Assembly: GCF_965203655.1 (NCBI RefSeq)
Contig: NZ_CBDBDD010000009.1
Coordinates: forward strand, 558,001 to 622,000
Direction: 5' to 3'
DNA from: Poriferisodalis sp965203655
Lineage (GTDB): Bacteria > Actinomycetota > Acidimicrobiia > Acidimicrobiales > Poriferisodalaceae
Length of the DNA: 64,000 nt
Shown here piece by piece: positions 24,548 to 34,157 of this stretch (the first letter of the stretch is position 1; each line of letters starts with the position of its first letter). A program made the translations under genes and the position numbers. Below the pieces are notes generated by a model that was not told the DNA's origin, searched no databases, and saw only the letters and a program-made list of their open reading frames with translations.

Positions 24548-25870
24548 ATGGGGGACGACTTCGGCATCGAATACCAGAGCGGTTTCGGCAATGAGCACGT
24601 CACCGAGGCAGAACCCGGCGTGCTGCCGATCGGCCAGAACAGCCCCCAGCGCGTCACCCACGACCTGTACACCGAGCAGCTGACCGGCAGCGCGTTCACC
24701 GTGCCGAGGGCGGACGCGCTGCGCACCTGGATGTACCGGATCCGCCCGTCGGTACGCCACGTCACTGCGCTGCGCGATATCGAGGCGGGCAACCTGCGCA
24801 CCTCGCCCTGCCGTGAGGGCACGCCCCCAGTGGCGCAGCTGCGCTGGAGCCCGATCGGGGTTCCCGACGAGCCGCTGAGCTGGCTTGAGGGCCTGTGCAC
24901 CCTCGCGGCCAACGGCGACGCCCACCTCGGCACGGGTGCCGCGACGCACCTGTACGTCGCCAATCGCTCCATGGACGGCGAGGTGTTCGCCAACGCCGAC
25001 GGCGAGATGCTGATCCTGCCCCAGCAGGGCTCGCTGCGTCTCGTCACCGAGCTCGGCACCCTCGCCGTCGGGCCTGCGGAACTGGCAACGGTGCCCCGCG
25101 GCGTCAAGTTCCGCGTCGAGCTGATGGAGGAGTCCGCCCGGGGCTACGTGTGCGAGAACTACGGCGCCCCGTTCCGGCTGCCCGACCCGGGGCTGATCGG
25201 CGTGGATGCGCTCGCCATGCCCCGCGACTTCCTGTTCCCGATGGCTGGCTACGAGGCTGACGATCGACCCACCCGGCTGGTCTTCAAGCACAGTGGCCGC
25301 CTGCTCGAGACCCATCTGCCGCACTCGCCGCTCGACGTGGTGGCCTGGCACGGCAACTTCGCCCCCTACAAGTACGACCTGCGCAACTACTGCCCGCTCG
25401 GCCCGCTGCTGTTCGACCACCCGGCACCGTCCATCTGGACACTGCTCACCTCCCCGTCAGACACGGCGGGCACCGCCAACGTCGACTTCGTGCTGTTCCG
25501 CGAGCGCTGGGCCGTGCAGGAGCACACGTTCCGGCCGCCCTGGTACCACTCCAACGTAATGAGCGAGCTGATGGGGCTCATCGAGGGCACCTACGACGCC
25601 AAGCCCGAGGGGGGATTCGAGCCCGGCGGCGTCAGCATCCACAACGCCTTCCTGCCCCACGGTCCCGACATCGAGGCCTACGACGCCGGCACCACCGCCG
25701 AGCTCGAACCCCGGCGAATGGCCGACATGCTGGCCTTCATGTTCGAGTCCCGCTACCCATGGATCCCCACGGCGTGGGCGGCCGGCCTCGACGAGCTGCA
25801 GGAAAACTACGCCGACGCCTGGACGCCGCTGGACGACCGCAGCACCCTGCGCCGCAACGGCGACGGCTGA
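24548..25870 (+). CDS. hmgA: Homogentisate 1,2-dioxygenase
   Basis: A 440-aa enzyme of tyrosine/phenylalanine breakdown that opens the ring of homogentisate to maleylacetoacetate using Fe(II) and O2. Diagnostic stretches are YQSGFGNEHVTEA near the N-terminus, QNSPQRVTHDLYTEQLTGSAFT, PRGVKFRVEL, the C-terminal iron-binding region WYHSNVMSELMGLIEG, and SIHNAFLPHGPD. Full length and all expected histidine motifs are present. Maleylacetoacetate isomerase and fumarylacetoacetase are not adjacent. Together with the indolepyruvate oxidoreductase further on, it indicates aromatic amino acid catabolism in this organism. Confidence 0.97.
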   Translation: MGDDFGIEYQSGFGNEHVTEAEPGVLPIGQNSPQRVTHDLYTEQLTGSAFTVPRADALRTWMYRIRPSVRHVTALRDIEAGNLRTSPCREGTPPVAQLRWSPIGVPDEPLSWLEGLCTLAANGDAHLGTGAATHLYVANRSMDGEVFANADGEMLILPQQGSLRLVTELGTLAVGPAELATVPRGVKFRVELMEESARGYVCENYGAPFRLPDPGLIGVDALAMPRDFLFPMAGYEADDRPTRLVFKHSGRLLETHLPHSPLDVVAWHGNFAPYKYDLRNYCPLGPLLFDHPAPSIWTLLTSPSDTAGTANVDFVLFRERWAVQEHTFRPPWYHSNVMSELMGLIEGTYDAKPEGGFEPGGVSIHNAFLPHGPDIEAYDAGTTAELEPRRMADMLAFMFESRYPWIPTAWAAGLDELQENYADAWTPLDDRSTLRRNGDG

Positions 25871-25897
25871 GCACTTGTCCCGCCGGAGCGTCGACGG

Positions 25898-26710
25898 ATG
25901 ACTGCGACTCGGGCGACTGCGGACTTGGGCGGCCGCGTGGCGATCGTCACCGGCGCGGGTGCACGCGGCGACGGGATCGGCAACGGCCGGGCGACGGCAA
26001 TCCTGCTGGCCGAGGCCGGTGCGCACGTGCTGGCGGTGGACCGCAAGCCCGAGCTCGCCGAGGCCACGGTCGAGATGATCGGCGCCGAGGGAGGCAGCGC
26101 CGTCGCCGTCGGTGCCGATGTGACCGTCGAAGCCGACTGCGAGGAGATGGTCAAGGCCTCGCTCGACCAGTGGGGACAGCTGGACATCTTGGTCAACAAC
26201 GTCGGCATCGGCAGCAGGGGGACGGTGGTGACCGGCGATGTCAATGCGTGGGAACGGGTGATGGAGGTGAACCTCACCTCGATGGTGCTGGCATCTCGTC
26301 ACGCCATTCCGGCCATGATCGAGCACTCAGGCGGGGGAGCGGTCGTCAACATCTCGTCCATCTCGGCGCTGCGTCCCCGCGGCATGACGGCGTACTCCAC
26401 GTCGAAGGGGGCGATCATGGCGCTCACGGCCGCCATGGCCGTCGATCACGGCGCCGATGGCGTGCGGGTGAACTGCGTGGCTCCTGGACCCGTGCGCACG
26501 CCGCTGGTCGGCGGCGACGAGATGCCCGACGAGCTTGCCGAGGCCCGTCGGCGGGCCAGCGTGCTCAAGATCGAGGGAAATGGCTGGGATGTCGGCGCGG
26601 CGGTCAGGTTCCTGTGCACCGACGAGGCCCGCTACATCACCGGCCACACGCTGGTCGTCGACGGCGGTGTGACGCTGCGAGGACCGACTCGGGCCTCGCC
26701 GCGGGGCTGA
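25898..26710 (+). CDS. Short-chain dehydrogenase/reductase (SDR)
   Basis: A 270-aa SDR, 27 bases after hmgA. It has VTGAGARGDGIGNGRA, a glycine-rich cofactor loop with extra residues compared with the usual TGxxxGxG, then NNVG (ILVNNVGIG), NISSISAL with the catalytic Ser, YSTSK, and the C-terminal ITGHTLVVDGGVTL. The fold and catalytic residues are intact, so it should be an active NAD(P)H-dependent oxidoreductase. Members of this subgroup include cyclohexanol/dihydrodiol-type dehydrogenases; the real substrate is unknown. The gene may be cotranscribed with hmgA. Confidence 0.9.
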   Translation: MTATRATADLGGRVAIVTGAGARGDGIGNGRATAILLAEAGAHVLAVDRKPELAEATVEMIGAEGGSAVAVGADVTVEADCEEMVKASLDQWGQLDILVNNVGIGSRGTVVTGDVNAWERVMEVNLTSMVLASRHAIPAMIEHSGGGAVVNISSISALRPRGMTAYSTSKGAIMALTAAMAVDHGADGVRVNCVAPGPVRTPLVGGDEMPDELAEARRRASVLKIEGNGWDVGAAVRFLCTDEARYITGHTLVVDGGVTLRGPTRASPRG

Positions 26711-26780
26711 ACCGGACGCCGCCGTCACTCTTCGCGCTGGCTGAGCTGGCTCGCCGCCGCCGAGCCGCCGCGCCGATCGG

Positions 26781-28160
26781 CTACACCCGCTGCTGGCGGA
26801 AGCCGCTGGCGTAATGCGTTTCGGGCAGGCGTCTGCTGCCGAACAGCTTCTCGCGCAGCGTTCCCGGCTGGTACTCCCGCTGCACGAGACCTCGCTCGCG
26901 CAGCACCGGCACGACACCTTCGATGAAGTCCACGAACGTGCCGGGGGTGGTGGCATACACCAGGTTGAAGCCGTCCACGCCCTGGTCCAGCCGGCGCTGC
27001 ATCCCGTCCGCGATCTGCTCGGGCGAACCCACCAGGAATTGCCCGGCCATGTTCAGCTTGATGAGGTCGCCGAAGGTCCGGGTGCCCGGCCGCGCCGAAT
27101 CCAGCAGCGACTTCACCGGGCCGCGCACGCCCTCGGTGTCGAGCGTCTCGAGCGGCTGGTCGGGGTCGATGTGGCTCAGATCGATGTTGAGGTTTCCGCT
27201 CAGGTGTGCCAGACCTGCCTCCAGCGAGAGCGTCTCGAGATAGTCGGCGTGCTTGGCTTTCGCCTCGGCCTCCGTGCCGCCCACGATGGGGGACAGGCCG
27301 GCGATGACCTTCACGTCATCGGGGTGGCGACCGACCGCACTCACCCGGCGCCGGATGTCCTCGGCGATGCGCGTCAAGCCCCGCGAGGCCGCCACGACAA
27401 ACACGCATTCGGCGTGTTTGGCCGCGAAATCGCGCCCACGATCCGACGAGCCGGCCTGGTAGATCACCGGCGTGCGCTGCGGCGACGGTTCGGCCAGATG
27501 AGGCCCGGCCACCGAGTAGTACGGGCCCTCGTGGTCGATCGGCCGCACCCGGTCAGGGTCGGTATAGACGCCGCGCTCGGTGTCGGCCACCACCGCATCG
27601 TCAGACCAGCTGCCCTCCCAGAGCTTGTAGCAGACGTCGAGGTAGTCCTCGGCTCGCTCGTAGCGCGTGTCGTGCTTGGGCAGTCGCGGGTAGCCGAGGC
27701 TCTGCGCGCCGTTCTGCAGGTACGAGGTGACGACATTCCAGGCCACCCGCCCGCCCGTGAGGTGGTCGAGCGTGGAGATCTGGCGGGAGAAGGTGAACGG
27801 GTGCGCCTGCAGCACGTTGCTGGTGAAGGCGAACCCGAGGTGCTCGGTGACCGTGGCCATGGCCGGGATCAGCAGCATCGGGTCGTTCACGGGCACCTGT
27901 ATGGCCTCGCGCAGCGAGGTGTCGGCGCTGCCCCGGTAGGTGTCGTACAGCCCGATCACGTCCGCGAGGAAGATGGCGTCGAAGCATCCGGCCTCGCAAA
28001 TCCGGGCCAGCTCCAGCCAGGGCTCAAGCGAGGTGTACTCCCGCTGGCGGGTGTCGTCTCGCACCCATAGTCCCTGCTGGATGTGGCCCACGCAGTTCAT
28101 CGTGAACGCGTTCAGGATGATGCGCCGCCCTTGCCCGACTGCCCCCGCTTCCGCCGCCAC
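26781..28160 (-). CDS. LLM-class flavin-dependent monooxygenase (NtaA/DszA/DmoA type)
   Basis: A 459-aa enzyme of the longer luciferase-like subgroup that contains nitrilotriacetate, dibenzothiophene-sulfone and dimethylsulfide monooxygenases. Marker stretches are ILNAFTMNCVGHIQQGLW, FDAIFLADVIGLYD, HPFTFSRQISTLDHLTGGRVAWNVVTSYL, RYERAEDYLDVCYKLWEGSW, and GPHLAEPSPQRTPVIYQAGSSDRGRDFAAKHAE. Such enzymes use FMNH2 from a separate reductase to oxidise C-S or C-N bonds; no reductase gene lies beside it. Predicted to act on an organosulfur or chelator-like substrate; which one is unknown. Confidence 0.9.
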   Translation of the reverse strand: MAAEAGAVGQGRRIILNAFTMNCVGHIQQGLWVRDDTRQREYTSLEPWLELARICEAGCFDAIFLADVIGLYDTYRGSADTSLREAIQVPVNDPMLLIPAMATVTEHLGFAFTSNVLQAHPFTFSRQISTLDHLTGGRVAWNVVTSYLQNGAQSLGYPRLPKHDTRYERAEDYLDVCYKLWEGSWSDDAVVADTERGVYTDPDRVRPIDHEGPYYSVAGPHLAEPSPQRTPVIYQAGSSDRGRDFAAKHAECVFVVAASRGLTRIAEDIRRRVSAVGRHPDDVKVIAGLSPIVGGTEAEAKAKHADYLETLSLEAGLAHLSGNLNIDLSHIDPDQPLETLDTEGVRGPVKSLLDSARPGTRTFGDLIKLNMAGQFLVGSPEQIADGMQRRLDQGVDGFNLVYATTPGTFVDFIEGVVPVLRERGLVQREYQPGTLREKLFGSRRLPETHYASGFRQQRV

Positions 28161-28203
28161 GGGAGTCAGTCTCGCATCACTGGCTGTGAGCCGTCCCGGC
28201 CCT

Positions 28204-28953
28204 TCAGTGGGAGTTGCGGCTGGGCGCTGTGAGGTAGCTGTCGACGATCTCGGCAGGGTCGCCGACGGCGCGGATGCGGCCCTCGTCCAGCCAGACCACC
28301 CGGTCGCAGAAGCGCCGGATCTCGTTCATGTTGTGGGTGACCAGCACGACTGAGCCCGAGGCGGAGCGCACGTCGTCGATGCGCTCGGCCGCCAGCCGCC
28401 GGAACTCCTCGTCGCCCACCGTCAGCGCCTCGTCGATCAGCAGGATCTCGGGAATCCGGGCCGTGGCGATGGCGAAGCGCAGCCTGGCCCGCATGCCAGA
28501 GGAGTACGTGCGCATCGGCCGGTCGATGTCGGCGCGCAGCCCGGCGAAGTCGATGATCTCGTCCATCCGGCGCTCCACCTCGGCACGGGTGAAGCCCAGC
28601 GCCAAACCGCCGATCAGGATGTTGCGGCGCCCCGAGAGCGCCGGTCGCAGCACCGACGACACCCCGAGCAACGACGGCCGCGACCGTCCCCGGATGGTGC
28701 CCGAGCGCAGCGGCAGCAGCCCGGTCATCGCGGCGAGCAGCGTCGACTTGCCTGCACCGTTCGGCCCGATCAGCCCCAGCGTCTCGTGCTCGAACAGATC
28801 CAGCGTCACGCCCTGCACGGCGGGGATCATGCGGTACTGGCGACGCATCCGGCCCCGGGCAAAGCCCTGCTTGAGACCCGTGGCCGGCTCCTCGAAGACC
28901 CGGTAGCTGACGTGGGCGTCGCGCACCTCGACCGTGACAGCGGAGTCGCTCAC
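28204..28953 (-). CDS. ABC exporter ATP-binding protein (O-antigen/teichoic acid type)
   Basis: A 249-aa ATPase starting at a GTG that overlaps the permease stop (GTGA). It has Walker A GPNGAGKST, the Wzt/TagH-type signature YSSGMRARLRFAIA, Walker B ILLIDEALTVGD, and the H-loop VLVTHNMNE. The short N-terminal RMRRQYRMIPAVQGVTLDLF and the lack of a C-terminal sugar-binding domain match ATPases of two-component polysaccharide exporters. With the adjoining permease it would export a lipid-linked glycan; the divergent two-domain glycosyltransferase is a likely partner in making that glycan. Confidence 0.92.
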   Translation of the reverse strand: MSDSAVTVEVRDAHVSYRVFEEPATGLKQGFARGRMRRQYRMIPAVQGVTLDLFEHETLGLIGPNGAGKSTLLAAMTGLLPLRSGTIRGRSRPSLLGVSSVLRPALSGRRNILIGGLALGFTRAEVERRMDEIIDFAGLRADIDRPMRTYSSGMRARLRFAIATARIPEILLIDEALTVGDEEFRRLAAERIDDVRSASGSVVLVTHNMNEIRRFCDRVVWLDEGRIRAVGDPAEIVDSYLTAPSRNSH

Positions 28954-29891
28954 GCGCCGAGCCTCTGCTCGGACCGGTGGAACACCGCAAACCCGATGGC
29001 GGGCATCAGCACGCACCACATCACGAGACCGGTCACCACCCACAGGTCCACGGGCTCGCCCAGCAGACACCAGCGCGCGCACGTGATCACGTCATAGAGC
29101 GGGTTGAGCGCGAACGCACGCCGCCACGCCGTGCTCTGCACGAACGCATCGACGCTGAAGATCACGCCCGAGCCGTAGAACAGCAGCCGGAACAGGTGCG
29201 GCAGGATTTGGCGCAGGTCGGGCATAGTGGTGCCGATGCGAGCCACGAGCAGCGCAGTGCCGAAGTTGAAGGCGAACTGCGCCACCAGCACGGCAGGGAG
29301 CACCAGCCAGCGCAGCGTCGGCAGCTCACCGGTCGCCAGCACCGCCAGGATCGCCAACGCCAGCGCGGGCACGAACGCAGCGGTCTGGCCGTTCACCGAC
29401 GCTGCGGGCAGCAGGATGCGCGGGAACTGGATGGAGCGGATCAGGCCCATGTTCTGCGTGATCGAGGTGGATGCCTCCAAGGTGACCCGCTGGGTGAGAT
29501 GGAACAGCACCACGCCGACGATGAGGAAGCCCAGGAAGTTGTCGACCCCGCGCCGGGTGTCGATGATGACGCCGAACACTAGGAAATAGACCCCGACCAG
29601 CAGAGCCGGATTCACCAGGTGCCAGAGCTGGCCCAGCGTGGTGTCCATGTTCTGGGCCCGAAGGTCCTGCGCCGGCACCACGATGGCGAACTCGCGCCGG
29701 CGCCACGCCTCCCGCAGGTACGTCCGCGCCGTCGGCCTCGATGTCAGGTCGATGAGCGGCCGTGCCGCTGCATCCTGCGAACCGGAGTCGTCGGCGGCCT
29801 CAGCGGCCGTGTCGGTCTCGACGCCATCGCTGGCTGTGCTCGCCTCGCCGCCTTCGCCGACTGTGCTTGCCTCGCCGCCTTCGTCGGCCAT
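28950..29891 (-). CDS. ABC-2 type polysaccharide exporter permease
   Basis: About 313 aa from the ATG at 29891, chosen for the AGGAT eight bases upstream; an ATG at 29900 is also in frame. The first 60 residues are acidic and low-complexity with a short internal repeat (GGEAST). The rest is the six-segment ABC-2 membrane domain found in Wzm/TagG-type exporters: AQDLRAQNMDTTLGQLWHLVNPALLVGVYFLVFG, GLIRSIQFPRILLPAAS, and NPLYDVITCARWCLLG. It forms a complex with the ATPase that follows. The acidic N-terminal extension is unusual for the family. Confidence 0.9.
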   Translation of the reverse strand: MADEGGEASTVGEGGEASTASDGVETDTAAEAADDSGSQDAAARPLIDLTSRPTARTYLREAWRRREFAIVVPAQDLRAQNMDTTLGQLWHLVNPALLVGVYFLVFGVIIDTRRGVDNFLGFLIVGVVLFHLTQRVTLEASTSITQNMGLIRSIQFPRILLPAASVNGQTAAFVPALALAILAVLATGELPTLRWLVLPAVLVAQFAFNFGTALLVARIGTTMPDLRQILPHLFRLLFYGSGVIFSVDAFVQSTAWRRAFALNPLYDVITCARWCLLGEPVDLWVVTGLVMWCVLMPAIGFAVFHRSEQRLGA

Positions 29892-29987
29892 GCGGGTCAT
29901 CCTACGAAGGCCGTCCTGGGGCAACGGTGCGGGGCAGGGACAGCCAGCGGCGGCATACTCACGCGGCCGAGTGATGTCCGGCGACGG

Positions 29988-32900
29988 ATGTCTGACCGCA
30001 ACGGACCGCCCGTGTTCACACCGCCTGCACACCGTCCCACACCGCCGCCCGCCGATGTGCGGGGCAACGACTGGCGCTCCCTGGGCGTGGCCCCGCTGGA
30101 CGTGTTCGAGCCACTGCTGCCGGTGACCGTGGTCGTCCCCTACTACGAGGCACCGGATGCGCTGGCTCTCACGCTGGCCGGACTCGAGCGACAGACCTAC
30201 CCCGCGGATCTCTACGAGGTCGTCGTGGTGGACGACGGTTCGGATCCGCCGCTGGACCTGGCTCAGCTCGATCTGGCGGCGCTCAATGGAACGGGCCCGA
30301 GCCGGCTGAGCCTTCGAGTGGTCCATCAGGAAGACCTCGGGTTCGGCCTGGCCCGGGCTCGCAACAACGGCGCCCGTGCAGCGCAGGGCGATGTGCTGAT
30401 CTTCCTCGACTGCGACATGGTCCCCGAGGCCGACTGGCTGTCCGCGCACGCCCGCTGGCACCACGCAGCCAGCGACCTGCTCACGCTGGGGTTCCGCCAC
30501 CACGTCGATGTGGACGGCATCGGGGCGTCCGACGTGCGTAACCGTCCCGGGACACTCGCCGACCTGTTCGAGGGACGACCGATCCAGCGTCCCGAGTGGA
30601 TCGAGCGCCGCATGGAGCAGACCGACAACCTCGCCTCGGACGCCGACGACGTGTTCCGGGTCGTCACCGGCGGCAACTTCGCTGTGTCGAAGGCGTTCTT
30701 CGAGACCGTGGGCTGCTTTGACGAGTCGTTCACGCAATGGGGTTCGGAGGACATCGAGTTCGGCTGGCGTGCCTACGCGCAGGGTGCAGTGTTGGTGCCC
30801 GAGCGCTCGGCGCTGTGCTGGCACCAAGGCGAGGGAGCGGTGCTCAGCGAGGACGAGACGGTCAGCCTCGCCCAGCAACGCGACAAACTGTCTCACCTCA
30901 TTCCCGACCGGCGGCTGCGCACCTCGCCCCCCGGCCGCTCGTACACCGTGCCGCAGTTCGTGGTGACGGTGCAGCCCGGGCACGTCGACGAATCCGAGAT
31001 GCTCGACACCGTCGAGCAAGTGCTGGCCAGCAACTTCCACGACCTGGTGGTGTGGGTCGACGAGCGCCCCGGCGAGCAATTCGAGCGGCTCCGCCGCCAG
31101 CTCGACCCCGATCCCCGCGTGAGCGTGGGCGCAGCTGGGGGCGCGGCGCTCGCGCATCCCGCCGCGGCATACCACGTGCGTGTTCCCGCCGGCGCGGGCA
31201 TCCGGCCGCGAATGTTCGACCGGCTTCAGAACCAGCTCGGCACTGCCGCGGCGGGTGAATCTGATCTGGCGTCAGGACACCGGGTGGGCATCACCCGCGG
31301 CTGGGCGATTCACCGCGCCCGCCGCTCGCACCGGACCGTGGCCGAATTCGGAGCGGTCGTCGAGCTCGACGTCGACAGCCTGCAGGTCACCCAGGAAGCC
31401 AAGCCCCAAGGGTGGCTTGCCAGCAAGCTGCATGGGCCCGCCAAGCGATTCCTGCGGCTGTGGGCTCGAATGCGCCGGCACGGCTCGACGCTGTTCGTCG
31501 CGGTGCGACGCATTCGGCGGCCCGCAGATGTCGCCCGCCTCATCGGCACGGTTGCACGGGCCGTGTGGTGGCGTCTCAAGAACCTCCGTTGGAAGTTCCG
31601 CAGCATGATGTGGGCCTTGCGGCGGGCAAGAAAGCACTGGCCGCGGCTCATCAAGAGAATCAAGAAGCGCCTGCGCATCTGGCTGGGCCTCCAGCCCCGC
31701 AGCCAGCGTTACGTGCAGCGTCTCGCCCGCTACCCGCTCGGCGCCGAGATCGTCGCAGTTGGCCGCGAGGCCTCGGCCGTGTTCGCCGCTTCGACCAGGG
31801 TGGCGACTCACGTCGGCGATGACGGCGACCACCATGTCGATGTCGTCGTTGCCGATTCGGCCAAGGCGGGTGAGGCGGCGCTTCAAGGTGCACCAAGCGA
31901 GCGGCAACCCCTCGTTGCCGTGCTGGCGGACATGGCCCCCTCGGCCAAGGTGCAGGCCTTCAACCCCGAGGCGGTGAATCCGATCGGCTGGTCGGCCGGG
32001 TTCGAGTCAGAACCGGCGTCGGTGCGGTCGCTGCTGTCGCCGGCTCGTGGCTCGATCTTCAGCCTCTACCTCGGCGGCGAGCTGCTGGCCGACCTGCGCG
32101 CCCCGCATCATCTCACTGACAGCGCTGCCGACCACCGCGACGCGGTGCAGCGGGCAGGAGCGCTGGCGGCGCTGGCCGGCGCCGGCATTGTCGTGCACAT
32201 CGACGCACCCGATCCCGAGCTCGCAGCGACGCTTGGGCCAGCGCTGCACGACCTGATGGCGTCGGGTGATATCACCGATGCCGATGCACACCGCCGCGAG
32301 CAGCTCAGCGTCGAGATGCGACGCTGCGCGTTGCGCGACCACTCGCTTCGCAGCCGGGCGCGCCAGATCCTCTCGGCGTCGGGCGTCGGCGCTCAGCCGC
32401 CAGAGGTGTCCATCGTGGCCCCGACCCGGCGGCCGGACCGCGTCGCCGATGTGATCACGACCGCCGCCCGCCAGACCTACCCCCGACTCGAGCTCGTGCT
32501 CGCCCTGCACGGCGATGGCTTCGACAGTGACACGGAGATCGAAGCGCTGGCCGGAGAACTTGGCCAACCCCTCCAGATCGTGCGGGTCGACGGCACCCAG
32601 AACCTGGGAGGGGTGCTGCGAGCCGCCGCAGAGGAGGCCGGCGGATCCCTGCTCACCAAGATGGACGACGACGACTACTACGGGGCCGAGCACATCTGGG
32701 ACCTCGTGCTCGCCCACGAGTACTCCCGGGCCGAGCTGATCGGCAAGTCTGCCGAATACGTGTACTTGGAACGGCTCAACACGACCGTGCGCGACCAGAA
32801 CCGCCAGAAGTTCTCAGAGCGCTACATCCCCTTCGTGGGCGTCTCGGGCGGCGTGCTGATGATCTCCCGCCACGATCTCGAAGCCGCCGGAGGATGGCGC

Positions 32901-33107
32901 CGGGTGCCCCGGCGGGTCGACATCGCCCTGGCCCATGACATCACGCTGGCAGGCGGGCGCATCTACTGGACCCACGGCGCCGGCTACCTGCGCGTGCGCC
33001 ACGGCGACGAGCACACCTGGAACGTCGAGGACAGCCATTTCTTGGGCCGGGCCAGCGAGGTACGTGACGGCTGCGACCTGTCCTTCGCGGGAGTCGCAGA
33101 GGCTTGA
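29988..33107 (+). CDS. Large glycosyltransferase with two GT2 domains
   Basis: A 1039-aa protein. Residues 45-300 are a GT-A family 2 glycosyltransferase of the chondroitin-synthase-like type: TVVVPYYEAPDALALTL, VVVDDGSDPPLDL, IFLDCDMVPE (DxD-type), GGNFAVSKAFFETVG and WGSEDIEFGWRAY. A basic helical region at about 470-570 (RRHGSTLF...KRIKKRLRIW) separates it from a variable central part. Residues 805-1030 form a second GT2-like domain: VSIVAPTRRPDRVADVITTAARQTYP, TKMDDDDYYG, GGVLMISRHDLEAAGG. No signal or transmembrane segments are evident. The protein is probably cytoplasmic, building a surface glycan exported by the divergent ABC transporter. The start at 29988 is the first ATG after the divergent permease gene. 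Confidence 0.88.
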   Translation: MSDRNGPPVFTPPAHRPTPPPADVRGNDWRSLGVAPLDVFEPLLPVTVVVPYYEAPDALALTLAGLERQTYPADLYEVVVVDDGSDPPLDLAQLDLAALNGTGPSRLSLRVVHQEDLGFGLARARNNGARAAQGDVLIFLDCDMVPEADWLSAHARWHHAASDLLTLGFRHHVDVDGIGASDVRNRPGTLADLFEGRPIQRPEWIERRMEQTDNLASDADDVFRVVTGGNFAVSKAFFETVGCFDESFTQWGSEDIEFGWRAYAQGAVLVPERSALCWHQGEGAVLSEDETVSLAQQRDKLSHLIPDRRLRTSPPGRSYTVPQFVVTVQPGHVDESEMLDTVEQVLASNFHDLVVWVDERPGEQFERLRRQLDPDPRVSVGAAGGAALAHPAAAYHVRVPAGAGIRPRMFDRLQNQLGTAAAGESDLASGHRVGITRGWAIHRARRSHRTVAEFGAVVELDVDSLQVTQEAKPQGWLASKLHGPAKRFLRLWARMRRHGSTLFVAVRRIRRPADVARLIGTVARAVWWRLKNLRWKFRSMMWALRRARKHWPRLIKRIKKRLRIWLGLQPRSQRYVQRLARYPLGAEIVAVGREASAVFAASTRVATHVGDDGDHHVDVVVADSAKAGEAALQGAPSERQPLVAVLADMAPSAKVQAFNPEAVNPIGWSAGFESEPASVRSLLSPARGSIFSLYLGGELLADLRAPHHLTDSAADHRDAVQRAGALAALAGAGIVVHIDAPDPELAATLGPALHDLMASGDITDADAHRREQLSVEMRRCALRDHSLRSRARQILSASGVGAQPPEVSIVAPTRRPDRVADVITTAARQTYPRLELVLALHGDGFDSDTEIEALAGELGQPLQIVRVDGTQNLGGVLRAAAEEAGGSLLTKMDDDDYYGAEHIWDLVLAHEYSRAELIGKSAEYVYLERLNTTVRDQNRQKFSERYIPFVGVSGGVLMISRHDLEAAGGWRRVPRRVDIALAHDITLAGGRIYWTHGAGYLRVRHGDEHTWNVEDSHFLGRASEVRDGCDLSFAGVAEA

Positions 33108-33134
33108 CCGCTCCCATCCTGCGAGACTGGGGCC

Positions 33135-34049
33135 ATGAGCGGCACCTTGGACCTCACTGCGAACGAATCCGAACTCCAGCGCTATCTCGACGAAGTCGAC
33201 GAGAACGGCTACTGCATCGTCGAAGGCGCCATCGAACCCGAGTTGGTCACTGAGATCCGCGAGACCGTCGCACGGGTCGAGGACGAGCTGAACGTGCAGC
33301 CGAAGGGCAACCGCATCGAGGGCTTCGCCACCAAGCGCATGTACAACCTGCTCAACAAGGACCGGTCGTTCTGGAAGCTGCCGATCCACCGCAACGTGCT
33401 GCCGTTCCCGCAGCATCTGATGGAGCCCGGGGCGATCCTGTCTGGCACCACCTGCATGCACATCGGTCCGGGCGAGGTGCACCAGGGCCTGCACTCCGAC
33501 GACGGCCTCGTCGATCAGATCGACGTGCCGCGGCCCCGCGCGCCGTTCATGGTCACCACCATCTGGGCTTTCACCGACTTCACCGATGAGAACGGCGCCA
33601 CCCGCCTCGTTCCGGGCTCGCACCGCTACGACCACGAGCCCCAGCCGGGCGAGAAGCCGGAGTACATCGCGGCCGAGATGCCGGCCGGCTCGGTGCTGAT
33701 CGTCAACGGCGGCACCTGGCACTGCGGCGGCGCCAACACGTCCGACGACGATTGGCGCCTTGGCATCAGCGTGCAGTACTGCCGGGGCTGGATGCGCCAG
33801 CAGCAGAACCAGTACTACAGCCTCGCTCCCGAAGACGTCCGTGAGATGCCCGAAGAGTTGGCGGCGCTGTGCGGATTCAGCCTCTACCGGGGGATCATGG
33901 GCCACATCGACGGCGCCAGCCCCGGTCGATTCCTCGGCGCCGAGGGCCTCGCCGAGACCGCTTATGCGGCACGGATCAAGGCCATCGACGAGGGTGAGCA
34001 AGTCGGCGGCATCGGCACGGCCGAGCCTGAAGCTGCTGCGGCCGATTGA
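33135..34049 (+). CDS. Phytanoyl-CoA dioxygenase family protein
   Basis: A 304-aa Fe(II)/2-oxoglutarate oxygenase. The facial triad is visible: H-S-D in QGLHSDDGL (HxD) and a distal H in NGGTWHCGGANT; the downstream WRLGISVQYCRGW holds the arginine expected to bind 2-oxoglutarate. GATRLVPGSHRYDHEPQPGE is a conserved loop of PhyH proteins. Members hydroxylate diverse small molecules; the substrate here is not known. It lies 27 bases after the glycosyltransferase and upstream of an SDR and the GrdB-like selenoprotein on the same strand. Confidence 0.9.
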   Translation: MSGTLDLTANESELQRYLDEVDENGYCIVEGAIEPELVTEIRETVARVEDELNVQPKGNRIEGFATKRMYNLLNKDRSFWKLPIHRNVLPFPQHLMEPGAILSGTTCMHIGPGEVHQGLHSDDGLVDQIDVPRPRAPFMVTTIWAFTDFTDENGATRLVPGSHRYDHEPQPGEKPEYIAAEMPAGSVLIVNGGTWHCGGANTSDDDWRLGISVQYCRGWMRQQQNQYYSLAPEDVREMPEELAALCGFSLYRGIMGHIDGASPGRFLGAEGLAETAYAARIKAIDEGEQVGGIGTAEPEAAAAD

Positions 34050-34157
34050 TCCGGCTGCGCGCTGACGCTGTTCGGCACTGCCGAGAGCGACCACGCTGCG
34101 CGACACTGAGCCGGTTCACCGCGCCGAGAGGCCGCAGACGAGCAAGGAGCAAGGGCC

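Noticed and set aside
29427..29899. Short repeated GGEAST-coding stretch considered as a mobile or regulatory repeat
   Set aside because: Only two imperfect copies within the permease N-terminus; simple low-complexity coding sequence.
29901..31175. Upstream extension of the ABC permease frame on the minus strand
   Set aside because: It is antisense to the glycosyltransferase and contains no conserved sequence.
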